Below, in pieces: positions 7,438-15,629 of a stretch of DNA of 36,038 nucleotides. A program made the position numbers and the translations under genes. The stretch is taken from NCBI RefSeq assembly GCF_001189245.1, contig NZ_LFIQ01000089.1, forward strand, positions 34,872-70,909, given 5' to 3'. The stretch comes from Bradyrhizobium pachyrhizi (GTDB lineage Bacteria; Pseudomonadota; Alphaproteobacteria; Rhizobiales; Xanthobacteraceae). The notes beneath the pieces are model-generated. The model saw only the letters and a list, made by a program, of their open reading frames with translations, had not been told where the DNA came from and did no database searches. Positions within the stretch are counted from its first letter, which is position 1; the number at the start of each line of letters is the position of its first letter.

Positions 7438-8033
7438 AGCAGACCATCGTCCGTAATGTCGGAGAACTGCCTACCTTTGGCTTCGGCCTGCAAAGCGGGC
7501 CATGGTGGGGCGCGATCAGTTTCATGGCGTTGGAGGGCATGGGTTTCGCCATCGCGATCGGCGTCTATCTCTACCTCTATGCCGTGAACCCGACTTGGCC
7601 AATAGGCGCTTCACCGCCCGATCTCTGGCCCGGAACGGCGGAAACCATCGTCTTCCTGCTCAGCATCATCCCCAACCAGTATACCAATCGCGCCGCGCAC
7701 CAGCAGGATCTGCACAAGGTGCGCGTCTGGCTCGTTGTCATGTCGCTGATCGGCATCGCGCTGTTGATCCTGCGCGGCTTCGAGTTTGCCCATCTTAACA
7801 CCCGCTGGGACAACTCCGCTTATGGCTCGGTGGTCTGGTTGATCCTGGGCCTGCACACCACGCATCTTGCGACCGACCTTGGCGATACGATCGTGCTTGC
7901 CGTCCTGATGTTTACGGCGCACGCCAAGCCTCGCCGCTTCAGTGACGTGACCGACAACGTTTTCTACTGGAACTTTGTCGTGATCGCGTGGCTGCCGCTC
8001 TATGTGTTGCTCGACTGGGTGCCGCGACTATGA
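7434..8033 (+). CDS. coxC: Cytochrome c oxidase subunit III
   Basis: The 199-residue membrane protein has about five hydrophobic spans, the usual layout of the short subunit III in caa3-type enzymes. Recognisable blocks include WGAISFMALEGMGFA, the Glu-rich turn GFEFAHLNTRWDNSAYGS and LGLHTTHLATD, and it ends WNFVVIAWLPLYVLLDW. Subunit III stabilises the active site of subunit I and takes no part in electron transfer. Its ATG overlaps the coxA stop codon (ATGA), so the two are co-translated. A longer frame beginning upstream at 7290 lies inside coxA and is not used. Confidence 0.9.
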   Translation: MKQTIVRNVGELPTFGFGLQSGPWWGAISFMALEGMGFAIAIGVYLYLYAVNPTWPIGASPPDLWPGTAETIVFLLSIIPNQYTNRAAHQQDLHKVRVWLVVMSLIGIALLILRGFEFAHLNTRWDNSAYGSVVWLILGLHTTHLATDLGDTIVLAVLMFTAHAKPRRFSDVTDNVFYWNFVVIAWLPLYVLLDWVPRL

Positions 8034-8383
8034 CCGTCAACGAAAGCAGTGTCAGGTTGCTCTATTGGGCTGGCGTAGCACTCGGGCCCGCCGCCTGGGC
8101 CGCTAACCTGCAGGGCGTCTACGCCATCTCCCATCTCGCATGCGAGAAGGCGATGTGGGGCGGCGTCGCCTTGAGCACCCTTCTGGTGCTCGCATCGTTG
8201 GCCGGCACCGTGATCTCGGCTCGCGCTGTTCGCCGCCGTGCTGGAACCGAATGGAGCGACTCCGCAGGCGGTGGTCCCAGAACATTCATGGCTTGGCTCG
8301 GGGTAGGTACCGGCGTGCTGTTCGCGCTTGTCATCGCCGATCAACTTCTTGCCGCGCTCGTGATCAGCCCATGCCTGCGTTGA
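8030..8383 (+). CDS. Small membrane protein in the oxidase operon
   Basis: The 117-residue protein has three hydrophobic spans (about residues 10-27, 39-58 and 86-110), with a charged stretch between the second and third (RAVRRRAGTEWSD). Two cysteines occur, one near the first span and one near the end. It overlaps subunit III by four bases and CtaG by 13, so it is translated with them. I do not recognise a named family. Position suggests an oxidase subunit or assembly factor, but nothing in the residues proves this. Confidence 0.75.
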   Translation: MTVNESSVRLLYWAGVALGPAAWAANLQGVYAISHLACEKAMWGGVALSTLLVLASLAGTVISARAVRRRAGTEWSDSAGGGPRTFMAWLGVGTGVLFALVIADQLLAALVISPCLR

Positions 8384-9303
8384 GTCTCTTGCTTCTGCTT
8401 ATCGCACTGCTGCCATCGTCCGCTTCAGCGCATGGGCTGGCAAACGTGTCCGACCCGGCGGCGCTGTGGAGCTACGATCCTTGGCTGCTGATACCGCTCT
8501 ATCTGGCGGGTATTTTATTTTACGTCGGAACGCAGCGCCTTTGGCGGAGCGCCGGCGGCGGACGCGGCGTCACATACCGGCGCGTGGCGGCATTCTGGAC
8601 CGGATGGCTGGTTGTGGCGCTCGCGTTGACCTCTCCGCTTCACTGGCTCGGCGAGCGCCTGTTCACGGCGCACATGATCGAGCACGAGCTATTGATGCTG
8701 GTTGCCGCTCCGTTGGTTGCCTATTCCCGGACCAACGGTCCGCTGCTGTGGAGCCTGCCGCCATCGCTTCGGCCCGCGGGCCGTCTGGTGAGTACAGCTC
8801 CGTTGGCCACGATATGGGCATTTCTCAGTCATCCGGTCAGCGCGACCGCCCTGCACGGGCTGGCTTTGTGGATCTGGCACGCGCCACCGCTTTACACGCT
8901 TGCGCTTGAGAATATCGCGATCCATCGGCTCCAGCACCTCAGCTTCTTCGTGACGGCGCTGCTGTTCTGGTGGGTGTTGCTCCATGGACGCGGGAGAGGA
9001 CGCAGCGAACGGATGCGTGACGGCATCGGCATCGCCTGTCTCTTCATAACTGTTCTGCATTCCGGCGTGCTAGGCGCCCTGCTGACCCTATCGACGCGGG
9101 TCTGGGTGCCGAGCCAGGGCGCGCTCGCCGGCGAGTTCGGCTTATCGCCGCTCGAGGATCAGCAACTGGCCGGAATTCTGATGTGGGTCCCGATGGGCAT
9201 TCTCTATACGGGCGCTGCCCTGTTGTTCGCCTATCGCTGGCTGACCCCGCTGCAGCCGGCGAGCGGCTCTGGCGCATTCCGTGATGTGCGACCGGCCGGT
9301 TAG
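8371..9303 (+). CDS. ctaG: Cytochrome c oxidase assembly protein, caa3 CtaG family
   Basis: The 310-residue protein begins with a signal-like segment ending SASAHG and has about seven hydrophobic spans. It carries the conserved histidine motifs of the caa3 CtaG family: FTAHMIEHELLML, HPVSATALHGLALWIWHAPP, and HRLQHLSFFVTALLFWW, plus a late DQQLAGILMWVP. Members are needed for assembly of caa3-type oxidase, probably in copper delivery to CuB. They are unrelated to the Cox11 proteins also called CtaG. The ATG at 8371 overlaps the previous gene; its weak ribosome binding site suggests translational coupling. It is the last gene of the oxidase operon. Confidence 0.88.
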   Translation: MPALSLLLLLIALLPSSASAHGLANVSDPAALWSYDPWLLIPLYLAGILFYVGTQRLWRSAGGGRGVTYRRVAAFWTGWLVVALALTSPLHWLGERLFTAHMIEHELLMLVAAPLVAYSRTNGPLLWSLPPSLRPAGRLVSTAPLATIWAFLSHPVSATALHGLALWIWHAPPLYTLALENIAIHRLQHLSFFVTALLFWWVLLHGRGRGRSERMRDGIGIACLFITVLHSGVLGALLTLSTRVWVPSQGALAGEFGLSPLEDQQLAGILMWVPMGILYTGAALLFAYRWLTPLQPASGSGAFRDVRPAG

Positions 9304-9328
9304 GAACCGCCACTTTCATTCGAGCGTT
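9303..9328 (+). promoter_or_regulatory. EcfG-type general stress promoter for the GlcG/HbpS gene
   Basis: GGAAC (9303-9307), a 17-nt spacer and CGTT (9325-9328) match the consensus exactly. The GTG start is 33 nt downstream. The site starts at the last base of the ctaG stop codon. Confidence 0.75.
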
Positions 9329-9360
9329 CGCGTTGGTGACCCTCAACGCGCGGAGGATAC

Positions 9361-10152
9361 GTGAACAAGCTTTGGACAGGGACATTGGCCCTCTCAATCG
9401 CCGCTCTCCTGCTCGCACGACAGTCCGCTGCGCAAGACTCCTCCCAAGGGACCGGCGTATCCTGCCCTGTCGACCACGACCATCTCGTCGATATCTTGAA
9501 GAAAAGCGTCAAGCCCTCAGGTGGACCGAGCAATGGCGGGCTCGACAACCATGAATGGGCCGCGGTGGTCAACCGGCAAGGCATCGTCTGCGCAATCGCA
9601 TTCAGCGGTACCAAGCCCGACGACCAATGGCGCGGCTGCCAGGCCATTGCCGCGGAGAAAGCCAACACAGCGAATGCGTTCAGCCTGAAGGACAAGGCGA
9701 TGGCGACCGCAAATCTCTACACCGGGGCGCAACCCGGTGGCTTTCTGTTCGGTGCAGCGTCGAGTAACCCGCCGATTCCGGACACGATCAACGCGGGCCA
9801 GAGCCAGGATTTCGGGACGCAGCATGATCCGATGATCGGAAAGCAGGTCGGCGGCGTCATCGTGTTCGGTGGCGGAGTGGCGCTCTACGACGGCAATGGC
9901 ATCGTTGGCGCGCTTGGCGTGAGCGGCGACAGCTCGTGTGCCGACCACAATGTCGCCTGGCGCGTGCGCCACCTGCTGGGCCTCGATCACATACCCTCCG
10001 GCGTCAACCCGAACATGAAGGACGCAATCATCTACGATATCGGTCCGGACGGAAAAAGCCCTTCGGGCTTCGGCCATCCGAAGTGCAACGGTAAGGAAGA
10101 CCAGATCGCCGTCGATCTTGGCGCCGGCGTGTCAGGAAACGTCGTGCGCTAA
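9361..10152 (+). CDS. Secreted GlcG/HbpS-family protein
   Basis: The 263-residue protein has an N-terminal signal peptide ending QSAAQD and a GlcG/HbpS (DUF336) fold. Typical blocks are AFSLKDKAMATANLYTG, GGVIVFGGGVALYDGNGIVGALGVSGDSSCADH and NVAWRVRHLLGLD. HbpS of Streptomyces is an extracellular heme-binding, redox-sensing protein; GlcG is a glycolate-operon protein of unknown role. Relatives are often encoded beside PQQ alcohol dehydrogenases, as here. The GTG start follows GGAGG by 5 nt. The protein probably works in the periplasm next to the dehydrogenase encoded downstream. Heme binding is not shown by the sequence. Confidence 0.8.
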   Translation: MNKLWTGTLALSIAALLLARQSAAQDSSQGTGVSCPVDHDHLVDILKKSVKPSGGPSNGGLDNHEWAAVVNRQGIVCAIAFSGTKPDDQWRGCQAIAAEKANTANAFSLKDKAMATANLYTGAQPGGFLFGAASSNPPIPDTINAGQSQDFGTQHDPMIGKQVGGVIVFGGGVALYDGNGIVGALGVSGDSSCADHNVAWRVRHLLGLDHIPSGVNPNMKDAIIYDIGPDGKSPSGFGHPKCNGKEDQIAVDLGAGVSGNVVR

Positions 10153-10171
10153 GCGGACGGACCAGCCTTTT

Positions 10172-10195
10172 GGAACCAAGCCAAAGCGCGACGTT
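10172..10195 (+). promoter_or_regulatory. Weak EcfG-like site before the PQQ dehydrogenase
   Basis: GGAAC (10172-10176) and CGTT (10192-10195) are both exact, but the spacer is 15 nt, one short of the usual range. The ATG at 10261 is 66 nt downstream. It may be a weak or non-functional site. Confidence 0.3.
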
Positions 10196-10260
10196 TGTAC
10201 GTTGGTGACAGGCCAGGCGGCCGGCCACCGGCATCCATTTTGTCGTGGAGATCTTCACCC

Positions 10261-12102
10261 ATGTTAAACCGGAACTGCGGGCGCGCGTTCGCCGCAACGG
10301 TGAGCATTATCTGCGCCGCCTGGATCTCGTCTTCCTTCGCGCAGAGTGACCTGCAGGCCCGGATGAAGGATCCCGGACAATGGCCCATGGCGGCGCGCGA
10401 CTATGCCAATACGCGCTTTAGCGATCTCGATCAGATTAATGCAGGCAACGCATCGCGCCTGCAGCTTGCCTGGACCTTTTCGGTGGGAGCTGACCGCGGC
10501 CAGGAAGCGGCTCCGCTTGTGATCGACAATACCATGTATGTGGTTGGACCCTACGCCGGGCCCTATCCCAATCGCGTCTTCGCGCTGGATGCGACCACGG
10601 GAGAGTTGAAGTGGTCCTATGCTCCGAAGCCCGAGCCAGCGGCAGCTGGTGTCGCCTGCTGCGATGTGGTCAACCGCGGTCTTGCTTACGACAATGGCAA
10701 GATCTTTCTCAACACGCTCGACAACCATACCGTCGCCATTGATGCCAAGACCGGTACAGAACTTTGGCATACGAAGCTCGGCGAAATCAACAAGGGCGAG
10801 ACGATCACCATGGCGCCGATCGTCGTCAAGGGGAAGATCCTGGTTGGCAATAGCGGTGGCGAAATGGGTGTGCGCGGCTGGCTCACTGCGCTGGACGAGA
10901 GCACAGGCGCGATCTTCTGGCGTGCCTACTCTACCGGTCCGGACAAGGACGTGCTGATCGGCGACGACTTCAAGCCGTTCTACGCCAATCTCAGGGGCAC
11001 GGACCTCGGCGTAAAGAGCTGGCCGGCCGACCGCTGGCAGGTCGGGGGCGGCACCGTCTGGGGCTGGGTCTCCTACGACCCCGAGCTCAACCTCGTCTAC
11101 TACGGAACCGCCAACCCGAGCCCCTGGAACGCCAACCAGCGCAGCGGTGACAATCTTTGGAGCACGTCGATTTTCGCGCGCAATGCCGATACCGGGCAGG
11201 CGAAGTGGGCGTATCAACTCAATCCCCACGATTTGTTCGACCATGACGAGATCAACGAGAACGTTCTGCTCGACCTCGAGCTCAACGGACAAGCCCGCAA
11301 GGTGCTCATCCACCCCGGCCGCAACGGCTACATGTATGTCATGGATCGCAGCACGGGTGAGGTGATTTCCGCCGACCCCTATGAACTCATCAATGCCTAC
11401 AAAGGCGTCGATCTCAAGACGGGAAGGATCATCCCCAACGAAGACAAGGCGCCGCTGCTCGGGAAGACCATTGAGGATATTTGTCCGGCGGCACCGGGCG
11501 CCAAGGATTGGCAGCCCACCGCCTGGTCACCGCGCACCAGGCTCCTCTACGTCCCGCATCAGCATCTCTGCATGAACTTCAAGGCCTCGCAGGTCGGCTA
11601 TATCGCCGGCACTCCCTATGTTGGCGCCGACGTCGACATGTATGCCGGCCCGGGCGGCTATCGCGGTGAGTTCATGGCTTGGGACCCCATTGCGCGGAAG
11701 AAGGTCTGGGAGCTTCACGAGCGTCTTCCCGTGTGGAGTGGAGCGCTCGTCACCGCCGGCGATGTCGCCTTCTACGGCACCATGGACCGGCTCTTCAAAG
11801 CTGTGGATGCGAAGGACGGTCGTCTGCTTTGGCAATTCCGCGCCGGCTCCGGCTTCATCGGCCAGCCGATCTCGTATCGCGGCTCCGATGGACAGCAATA
11901 CATCGCGATCCTTTCCGGTGTCGGCGGCTGGCCAGGGGTCGTCGCGAATGCAGAAGTTGATCCCAGAGTCCGCAATGGCGCGCTGGGCTTCGCAGGGGCG
12001 ATGCAGGATTTGCCGTTCTATACCGCGGGCGGCAGCGAATTGCTCGTCTTCAAGCTCGGCGGTGCAAATGGTCAGGGCAACGATCATGCGCCGGCTCGCT
12101 GA
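10261..12102 (+). CDS. PQQ-dependent alcohol dehydrogenase with lanthanide-type active site
   Basis: The 613-residue periplasmic quinoprotein has a signal peptide (about residues 1-28) and the eight-bladed propeller of the methanol/ethanol dehydrogenase family. The adjacent cysteines of the disulfide ring are C133-C134 (VACCD). Metal ligands E201 (GGEMGV) and N285 (TANPSPWN) are present. The catalytic Asp is D327, and a second Asp sits two residues on (D329, in LFDHDEINEN). That extra Asp marks enzymes using lanthanides instead of calcium, such as XoxF and PedH; those usually read DYD, here DHD. Substrate cannot be read from the sequence; methanol or another short alcohol is plausible. A longer frame from 10195 would add 22 residues before the signal peptide. 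The gene overlaps its MoxJ-like neighbour. Confidence 0.88.
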   Translation: MLNRNCGRAFAATVSIICAAWISSSFAQSDLQARMKDPGQWPMAARDYANTRFSDLDQINAGNASRLQLAWTFSVGADRGQEAAPLVIDNTMYVVGPYAGPYPNRVFALDATTGELKWSYAPKPEPAAAGVACCDVVNRGLAYDNGKIFLNTLDNHTVAIDAKTGTELWHTKLGEINKGETITMAPIVVKGKILVGNSGGEMGVRGWLTALDESTGAIFWRAYSTGPDKDVLIGDDFKPFYANLRGTDLGVKSWPADRWQVGGGTVWGWVSYDPELNLVYYGTANPSPWNANQRSGDNLWSTSIFARNADTGQAKWAYQLNPHDLFDHDEINENVLLDLELNGQARKVLIHPGRNGYMYVMDRSTGEVISADPYELINAYKGVDLKTGRIIPNEDKAPLLGKTIEDICPAAPGAKDWQPTAWSPRTRLLYVPHQHLCMNFKASQVGYIAGTPYVGADVDMYAGPGGYRGEFMAWDPIARKKVWELHERLPVWSGALVTAGDVAFYGTMDRLFKAVDAKDGRLLWQFRAGSGFIGQPISYRGSDGQQYIAILSGVGGWPGVVANAEVDPRVRNGALGFAGAMQDLPFYTAGGSELLVFKLGGANGQGNDHAPAR

Positions 12103-12916
12103 GCATGCCGCCATTGTCCTTGCCATGACTCTCGGCACTGCCGCTGCGGCAACGGAGCAGGCTGGCGAGCTTCGCGTGTGTGCCGATCCGAACAATATGC
12201 CGTTCTCCAACCGCGCGGAACAAGGGTTCGAGAACAGGCTCGCCGCCATGATGGCCGAGCAATTCGGATTGCAGCTCTCCTACACTTGGTGGGCGCACCG
12301 CCGCGGCTTTATCCGCAATACGCTCAAAGCCGGAAAATGCGACGTCGTGCTCGGCGTTCCGGACCACTTCGAAATGGCGGAGACGACGAAGCCCTATTAC
12401 CGCTCGACCTACGTCTTCGTGACGCGGCAGGACCGGCATCTCGAACTGGCATCGCTGCTCGATCCGCAACTGCACCGATTGAAGATCGGGGTGCACCTGA
12501 TCGGCGATGACGGAAACAATGCGCCTCCAGCGGAGGCACTCGGAGAACAGGGCATCGTCGACAACGTACGCGGCTATTCGATCTATGGCGACTATCGAGA
12601 GCCTGATCCCCCGGCGCGTCTGATCGGAGCAGTCGAAAGCGGCGAGATCGATGTCGCCGCAGCGTGGGGACCGCTCGGCGGCTACTTCGCGAGGCGATCT
12701 CGAGTCAGCCTCGTGGTCACCCCCATGCAGGACGGTGAACGATTTGCGCCGCAGCAGTTCCAGTTTTCGATTTCGATGGGCGTACGCAAGGGCGATCATG
12801 CGCTGCGAGACCGCCTCAACGATTTCATCGATGGGCACCGGTCGGAGATCACCTCGCTGCTGCGCAGCTACGGCGTACCCCTGGTCGAGACGCAAACCTC
12901 CGCCGGAGGCGGTTAG
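12086..12916 (+). CDS. MoxJ/XoxJ-like periplasmic binding protein
   Basis: The 276-residue protein has a signal peptide (about residues 1-21) and a family 3 solute-binding fold: GELRVCADPNNMPFSN at the start, then KCDVVLGVPDHFEMAETTKPYYRS and DVAAAWGPLGGYFARR. It belongs to the quinoprotein-associated binding proteins encoded beside PQQ dehydrogenases, called MoxJ or XoxJ in methylotrophs. They are thought to help activate the dehydrogenase or its cofactor, not to feed a transporter. No ABC transporter genes are nearby. The ATG lies inside the last codons of the dehydrogenase gene (17-nt overlap), so the two are co-translated. The longer frame opening at 11618 is a shadow of the dehydrogenase. 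Confidence 0.85.
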   Translation: MRRLAEHAAIVLAMTLGTAAAATEQAGELRVCADPNNMPFSNRAEQGFENRLAAMMAEQFGLQLSYTWWAHRRGFIRNTLKAGKCDVVLGVPDHFEMAETTKPYYRSTYVFVTRQDRHLELASLLDPQLHRLKIGVHLIGDDGNNAPPAEALGEQGIVDNVRGYSIYGDYREPDPPARLIGAVESGEIDVAAAWGPLGGYFARRSRVSLVVTPMQDGERFAPQQFQFSISMGVRKGDHALRDRLNDFIDGHRSEITSLLRSYGVPLVETQTSAGGG

Positions 12917-12919
12917 CTG

Positions 12920-13543
12920 ATGCGGATGATCCTCACATTTGGTGCATTCCTGCTGTTCGCCGGCAGCCAAACCGCGATCGGCCAGCAGAGCCTGCCGCAA
13001 TCGCAGGAAGCGCAAACGCCCACGCTCTCACCGCGCCCGGATTTCGGACAAAGCGTCGGCAACGGCCGCCCTGGCGTGTTCATGCAGGTGCCCGTCAGCC
13101 ATCTCTTTCCAGGTGCTCAACCCAGCAACCCAGCGATCAAGAATCCCGTGCAGGGCGATCCGAAGGCCGAGCAGCGCGGCATGACCTATTTCGTCAACTT
13201 CAACTGCATCGGCTGCCACGCCGCAAATGGCGGCGGCGGCATGGGCCCGTCACTGAGCAACAACATCTTCACTTACGGCTCTCAACCTGAGAACATCTAT
13301 CTTTCCATCTACCAGGGACGGCCGAACGGCATGCCGGCCTGGGGCGCCGTATTGCCGGATACGGTGATCTGGGACCTGGTCACCTATATCGGGAAGATCA
13401 GCAACGAACCGAGCCGGCATTGGGGCCGCACGTTTTCCGCCGAGCCGTTGTCACCCGAGATCGAGCAGGTTCCGACCGAACAGGTTTCGACGAGCGATCC
13501 CTGGTCCAGCACCAAGAAATTCAGCTCTGGCCAGAAGCCGTGA
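12920..13543 (+). CDS. c-type cytochrome, likely electron acceptor of the PQQ dehydrogenase
   Basis: The 207-residue periplasmic protein has a signal peptide (about residues 1-22) and one heme-attachment site, NCIGCHAANGGGGMGP (C96, C99, H100). A likely axial methionine lies in GRPNGMPAWG. The region before the heme (residues 23-85) is proline-rich and the tail (about 165-207) is low in complexity. It begins 3 nt after the MoxJ-like gene, placing it in the same operon. XoxF-type dehydrogenases pass electrons to a dedicated cytochrome c (XoxG in methylotrophs), and this is the natural candidate here. Whether it passes them on to the caa3 oxidase is inference from gene order. Confidence 0.85.
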   Translation: MRMILTFGAFLLFAGSQTAIGQQSLPQSQEAQTPTLSPRPDFGQSVGNGRPGVFMQVPVSHLFPGAQPSNPAIKNPVQGDPKAEQRGMTYFVNFNCIGCHAANGGGGMGPSLSNNIFTYGSQPENIYLSIYQGRPNGMPAWGAVLPDTVIWDLVTYIGKISNEPSRHWGRTFSAEPLSPEIEQVPTEQVSTSDPWSSTKKFSSGQKP

Positions 13544-13563
13544 ACGAGTGATTGGAGCGAACA

Positions 13564-13953
13564 ATGAGCGGCAAGATTGCAAGATCGACCTGCCGTTTAC
13601 TCGTTGTGCTCTGCCTTGGCTGCACCTTGACCGGGTGCGGCAACAACGTTGCCTCCGGTGCCCAGAATTTCAATGGCAATTCTCGCCGCGGTGCCGATCT
13701 AGTGAAGCAGTATGGATGCGGCGGTTGCCACGAAATTCCCGGCATTGCCGACGCCGACGGCAATGTCGGACCTTCGTTGCGGCGGATTGCCAGTCGAACC
13801 TACATTGCCGGTTTCTTCCAAAATTCGCCGGACAATATGACGTTCTGGATCGAGGATCCGCAAAAGGCGTTGCCGGGCAACGCCATGCCGAGTTCGGGAA
13901 TTTCGCAGAACGATGCGCGCGACATCAGCGCATTCCTATACACGTTGAAGTAA
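13564..13953 (+). CDS. Small lipoprotein cytochrome c
   Basis: The 129-residue protein has a lipoprotein signal with lipobox LTGC (C25) and a single heme site, GCGGCHEIPG (C52, C55, H56). A probable axial methionine is in GNAMPSSG. The C-terminal helix DARDISAFLYTLK is typical of small class I cytochromes, and the ADPDG-like and FWIEDP segments resemble the cytochrome domain of caa3 subunit II. It follows the larger cytochrome by 20 nt and has GGAG 7 nt before the ATG. It may shuttle electrons between the dehydrogenase cytochrome and the membrane oxidase while tethered to a membrane (inference). Confidence 0.85.
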   Translation: MSGKIARSTCRLLVVLCLGCTLTGCGNNVASGAQNFNGNSRRGADLVKQYGCGGCHEIPGIADADGNVGPSLRRIASRTYIAGFFQNSPDNMTFWIEDPQKALPGNAMPSSGISQNDARDISAFLYTLK

Positions 13954-14018
13954 CGAGTCAGGCCCAGCCGGCGCAGTACCCTTTTTACCGTCAGGGAATC
14001 TAGAAGGGCGCTCCCGTC

Positions 14019-14876
14019 CTACATGAACGGCTTACCGCCAGTGACAGCAACCGTCGTCCCCGATGTGTAACTCGATAAGGGGTCGGCGAGCATGACGTAC
14101 GCCGTTGCGAGTTCGGCCGGCTGCCCCGCGCGCTTCATCGGCACCTGCTGGCCGAACGTCTTAACCGCCTCTTCCGGCATCGTGGATGGAATGAGCGGTG
14201 TCCAGATCGGACCCGGCGCGACCGCGTTGACCCGAATTCCCTTCGCTGCAAGCATTTGCGCAAGTCCGCCGGTGAAGTTCTGAATCGCACCCTTTGTGGT
14301 CGCATATGCCAGCAGAATCGGGTTTGGCATATCGGAATTCACCGAAGCCGTATTGATGATCGCGCCCCCAGGCTTCATGTGGGGCACGGCCGCCTTGCTC
14401 AGGTAGAACATGGCATGAATATTGGTTTCGAACGTACGTTGCCACTCCTCATCACTGATGTCGCCGATATCCTTGAATGTCGCCTGATGCGCAGCATTGT
14501 TGACGAGAATGTCGATCCCTCCCAATTCGTCGACGGCACGGCGGATGATGCCACGGCAATGTTCAGGGTTGCGAACGTCACCGGAGATCAGAACGGCCTT
14601 GCGTCCTTCTCTTTCGATCAAGTTCTTGACCTCGGCTGCGTCCTCATCCTCCTCGAGATAGGCAAGCACGAGATCCGCCCCCTCCCGCGCATAGGCGATT
14701 GCGACCGCACGTCCGATCCCGCTATCGCCACCCGTGATGATCGCTTTCAGGCCGGTAAGCCGGCCGGATCCCCGGTAGCTCTCTTCTCCATGGTTGGGCC
14801 TCGGATCCATCTTGCCAGTCAAGCCCGGCATTGGTTGCTTCTGAGGAGGAAACGGCGGCTTGGGAAAATCGGTCAT
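14019..14876 (-). CDS. Short-chain dehydrogenase, general-stress (YghA-like) type
   Basis: The 285-residue protein is an NAD(P)-dependent short-chain dehydrogenase. Cofactor motif TGGDSGIGRA, the NNAA motif, the catalytic Ser in NTASVNS and YATTK (Tyr-x3-Lys) are all present. It has the proline-rich N-terminal extension (FPKPPFPPQKQPMPG) and the end TSGTTVAVTGGKPF seen in the YghA/general stress protein 39 group, whose natural substrates are poorly known. A near-consensus EcfG site lies 26 nt before the start on this strand. The gene is convergent with the cytochrome operon, with 65 nt between the stops and no clear terminator. Confidence 0.88.
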   Translation of the reverse strand: MTDFPKPPFPPQKQPMPGLTGKMDPRPNHGEESYRGSGRLTGLKAIITGGDSGIGRAVAIAYAREGADLVLAYLEEDEDAAEVKNLIEREGRKAVLISGDVRNPEHCRGIIRRAVDELGGIDILVNNAAHQATFKDIGDISDEEWQRTFETNIHAMFYLSKAAVPHMKPGGAIINTASVNSDMPNPILLAYATTKGAIQNFTGGLAQMLAAKGIRVNAVAPGPIWTPLIPSTMPEEAVKTFGQQVPMKRAGQPAELATAYVMLADPLSSYTSGTTVAVTGGKPFM

Positions 14877-14901
14877 GGCGGGCTCCAGGATAGCATAAAC
14901 T

Positions 14902-14927
14902 AACCGCTGCCTTCACGCGGTCGTTCC
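14902..14927 (-). promoter_or_regulatory. Near-consensus EcfG promoter for the short-chain dehydrogenase
   Basis: On the minus strand, GGAAC (14927-14923), a 17-nt spacer and GGTT (14905-14902) differ from consensus by one base. The start codon is 26 nt further on. Confidence 0.45.
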
Positions 14928-15054
14928 TAACCACCGGGCGCGCGCTTGACAGCATCACGCGTCAACACGGCGACGTCCCATAAATGGACCGCCGCTGAGC
15001 GATAGGGCGAGAAGCCGCGAGGCCGGCCTTTACCACCGGCTCGGGGCAAGCCCC

Positions 15055-15354
15055 TCAGCGTCCTCGGCGCTCCTTCGTGTCATTCATCGTTGCTCCGGGA
15101 TTCGCCGAACGCGGGCTGCTCGAGGCGCCCTGCCCCGTAGCTGTAGCCGGTGAGTCTCCGCCGCCTGCGCCGCTCCCGGTGCCTCCAGAGCCAGCACCGC
15201 CCGCTCCTGCACCTCCTGCACCGGCGCCGGCGCCGGCGCCAGCCCCGCCTCCGCCAGCACCGCCGCCTCCACCACCTCCGCCGCCCTGGGCGGTTGCTGC
15301 TGCGATTGACCCAAAGATGAATGCCGCTGCCAGAACGATTTTCGCAACTTTCAT
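15055..15354 (-). CDS. Glycine-rich secreted protein
   Basis: The 99-residue protein begins MKVAKIVLAAAFIFGSIAAATAQ, a good signal peptide. The mature part is almost entirely Gly and Ala with some Ser and Thr (residues 24-70), then a short polar tail with SANPGATMNDTKERR. The start is chosen for the signal peptide and GAGGAAG 7 nt upstream; a longer frame opening at 15486 would bury it. Such proteins are often exported or cell-surface proteins of unknown role. The repeat makes the DNA on the opposite strand read as a proline-rich frame, which is not a gene. A GGGGC-AA-GCCCC palindrome at 15043-15054 sits just past the stop and could act in termination. Confidence 0.65.
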   Translation of the reverse strand: MKVAKIVLAAAFIFGSIAAATAQGGGGGGGGGAGGGGAGAGAGAGAGGAGAGGAGSGGTGSGAGGGDSPATATGQGASSSPRSANPGATMNDTKERRGR

Positions 15355-15388
15355 TTGAACGCTTCCTCTGTCTTGGACCAGAACGAGC

Positions 15389-15413
15389 AACATCTCTTGG
15401 CCAGCGACGTTCC
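15389..15413 (-). promoter_or_regulatory. Near-consensus EcfG promoter for the glycine-rich gene
   Basis: On the minus strand, GGAAC (15413-15409), a 16-nt spacer and TGTT (15392-15389) differ by one base from the consensus. The ATG is 34 nt downstream. Confidence 0.35.
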
Positions 15414-15629
15414 TAAGAGCACCCTCCCTCATGAAAGCGTATGTGCGCCGGCGGCGATGCGTCGCGGCAACTGCCTGCGAGCTCACGAGCCGTAATGCCG
15501 CCCGCGGCGGAATTTGTTAATCAAGAAACGACAGAGCATAACAATTGTTTGGCTTACTCATCGGCGAGGATCATTGGCCGCCGACCGCTGAGAGTGTCGC
15601 GCGCCCGCTCACTTGACGTGGCGCATGGC

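Noticed and set aside
10058..10073. AAGCCC-TTC-GGGCTT hairpin
   Set aside because: It lies inside the GlcG/HbpS coding region, well before the stop, so it is unlikely to be a terminator.
15077..15358. Proline-rich plus-strand frame opposite the glycine-rich gene
   Set aside because: It is the mirror of the Gly/Ala repeat. The minus-strand frame has a signal peptide and ribosome binding site; this one has neither.
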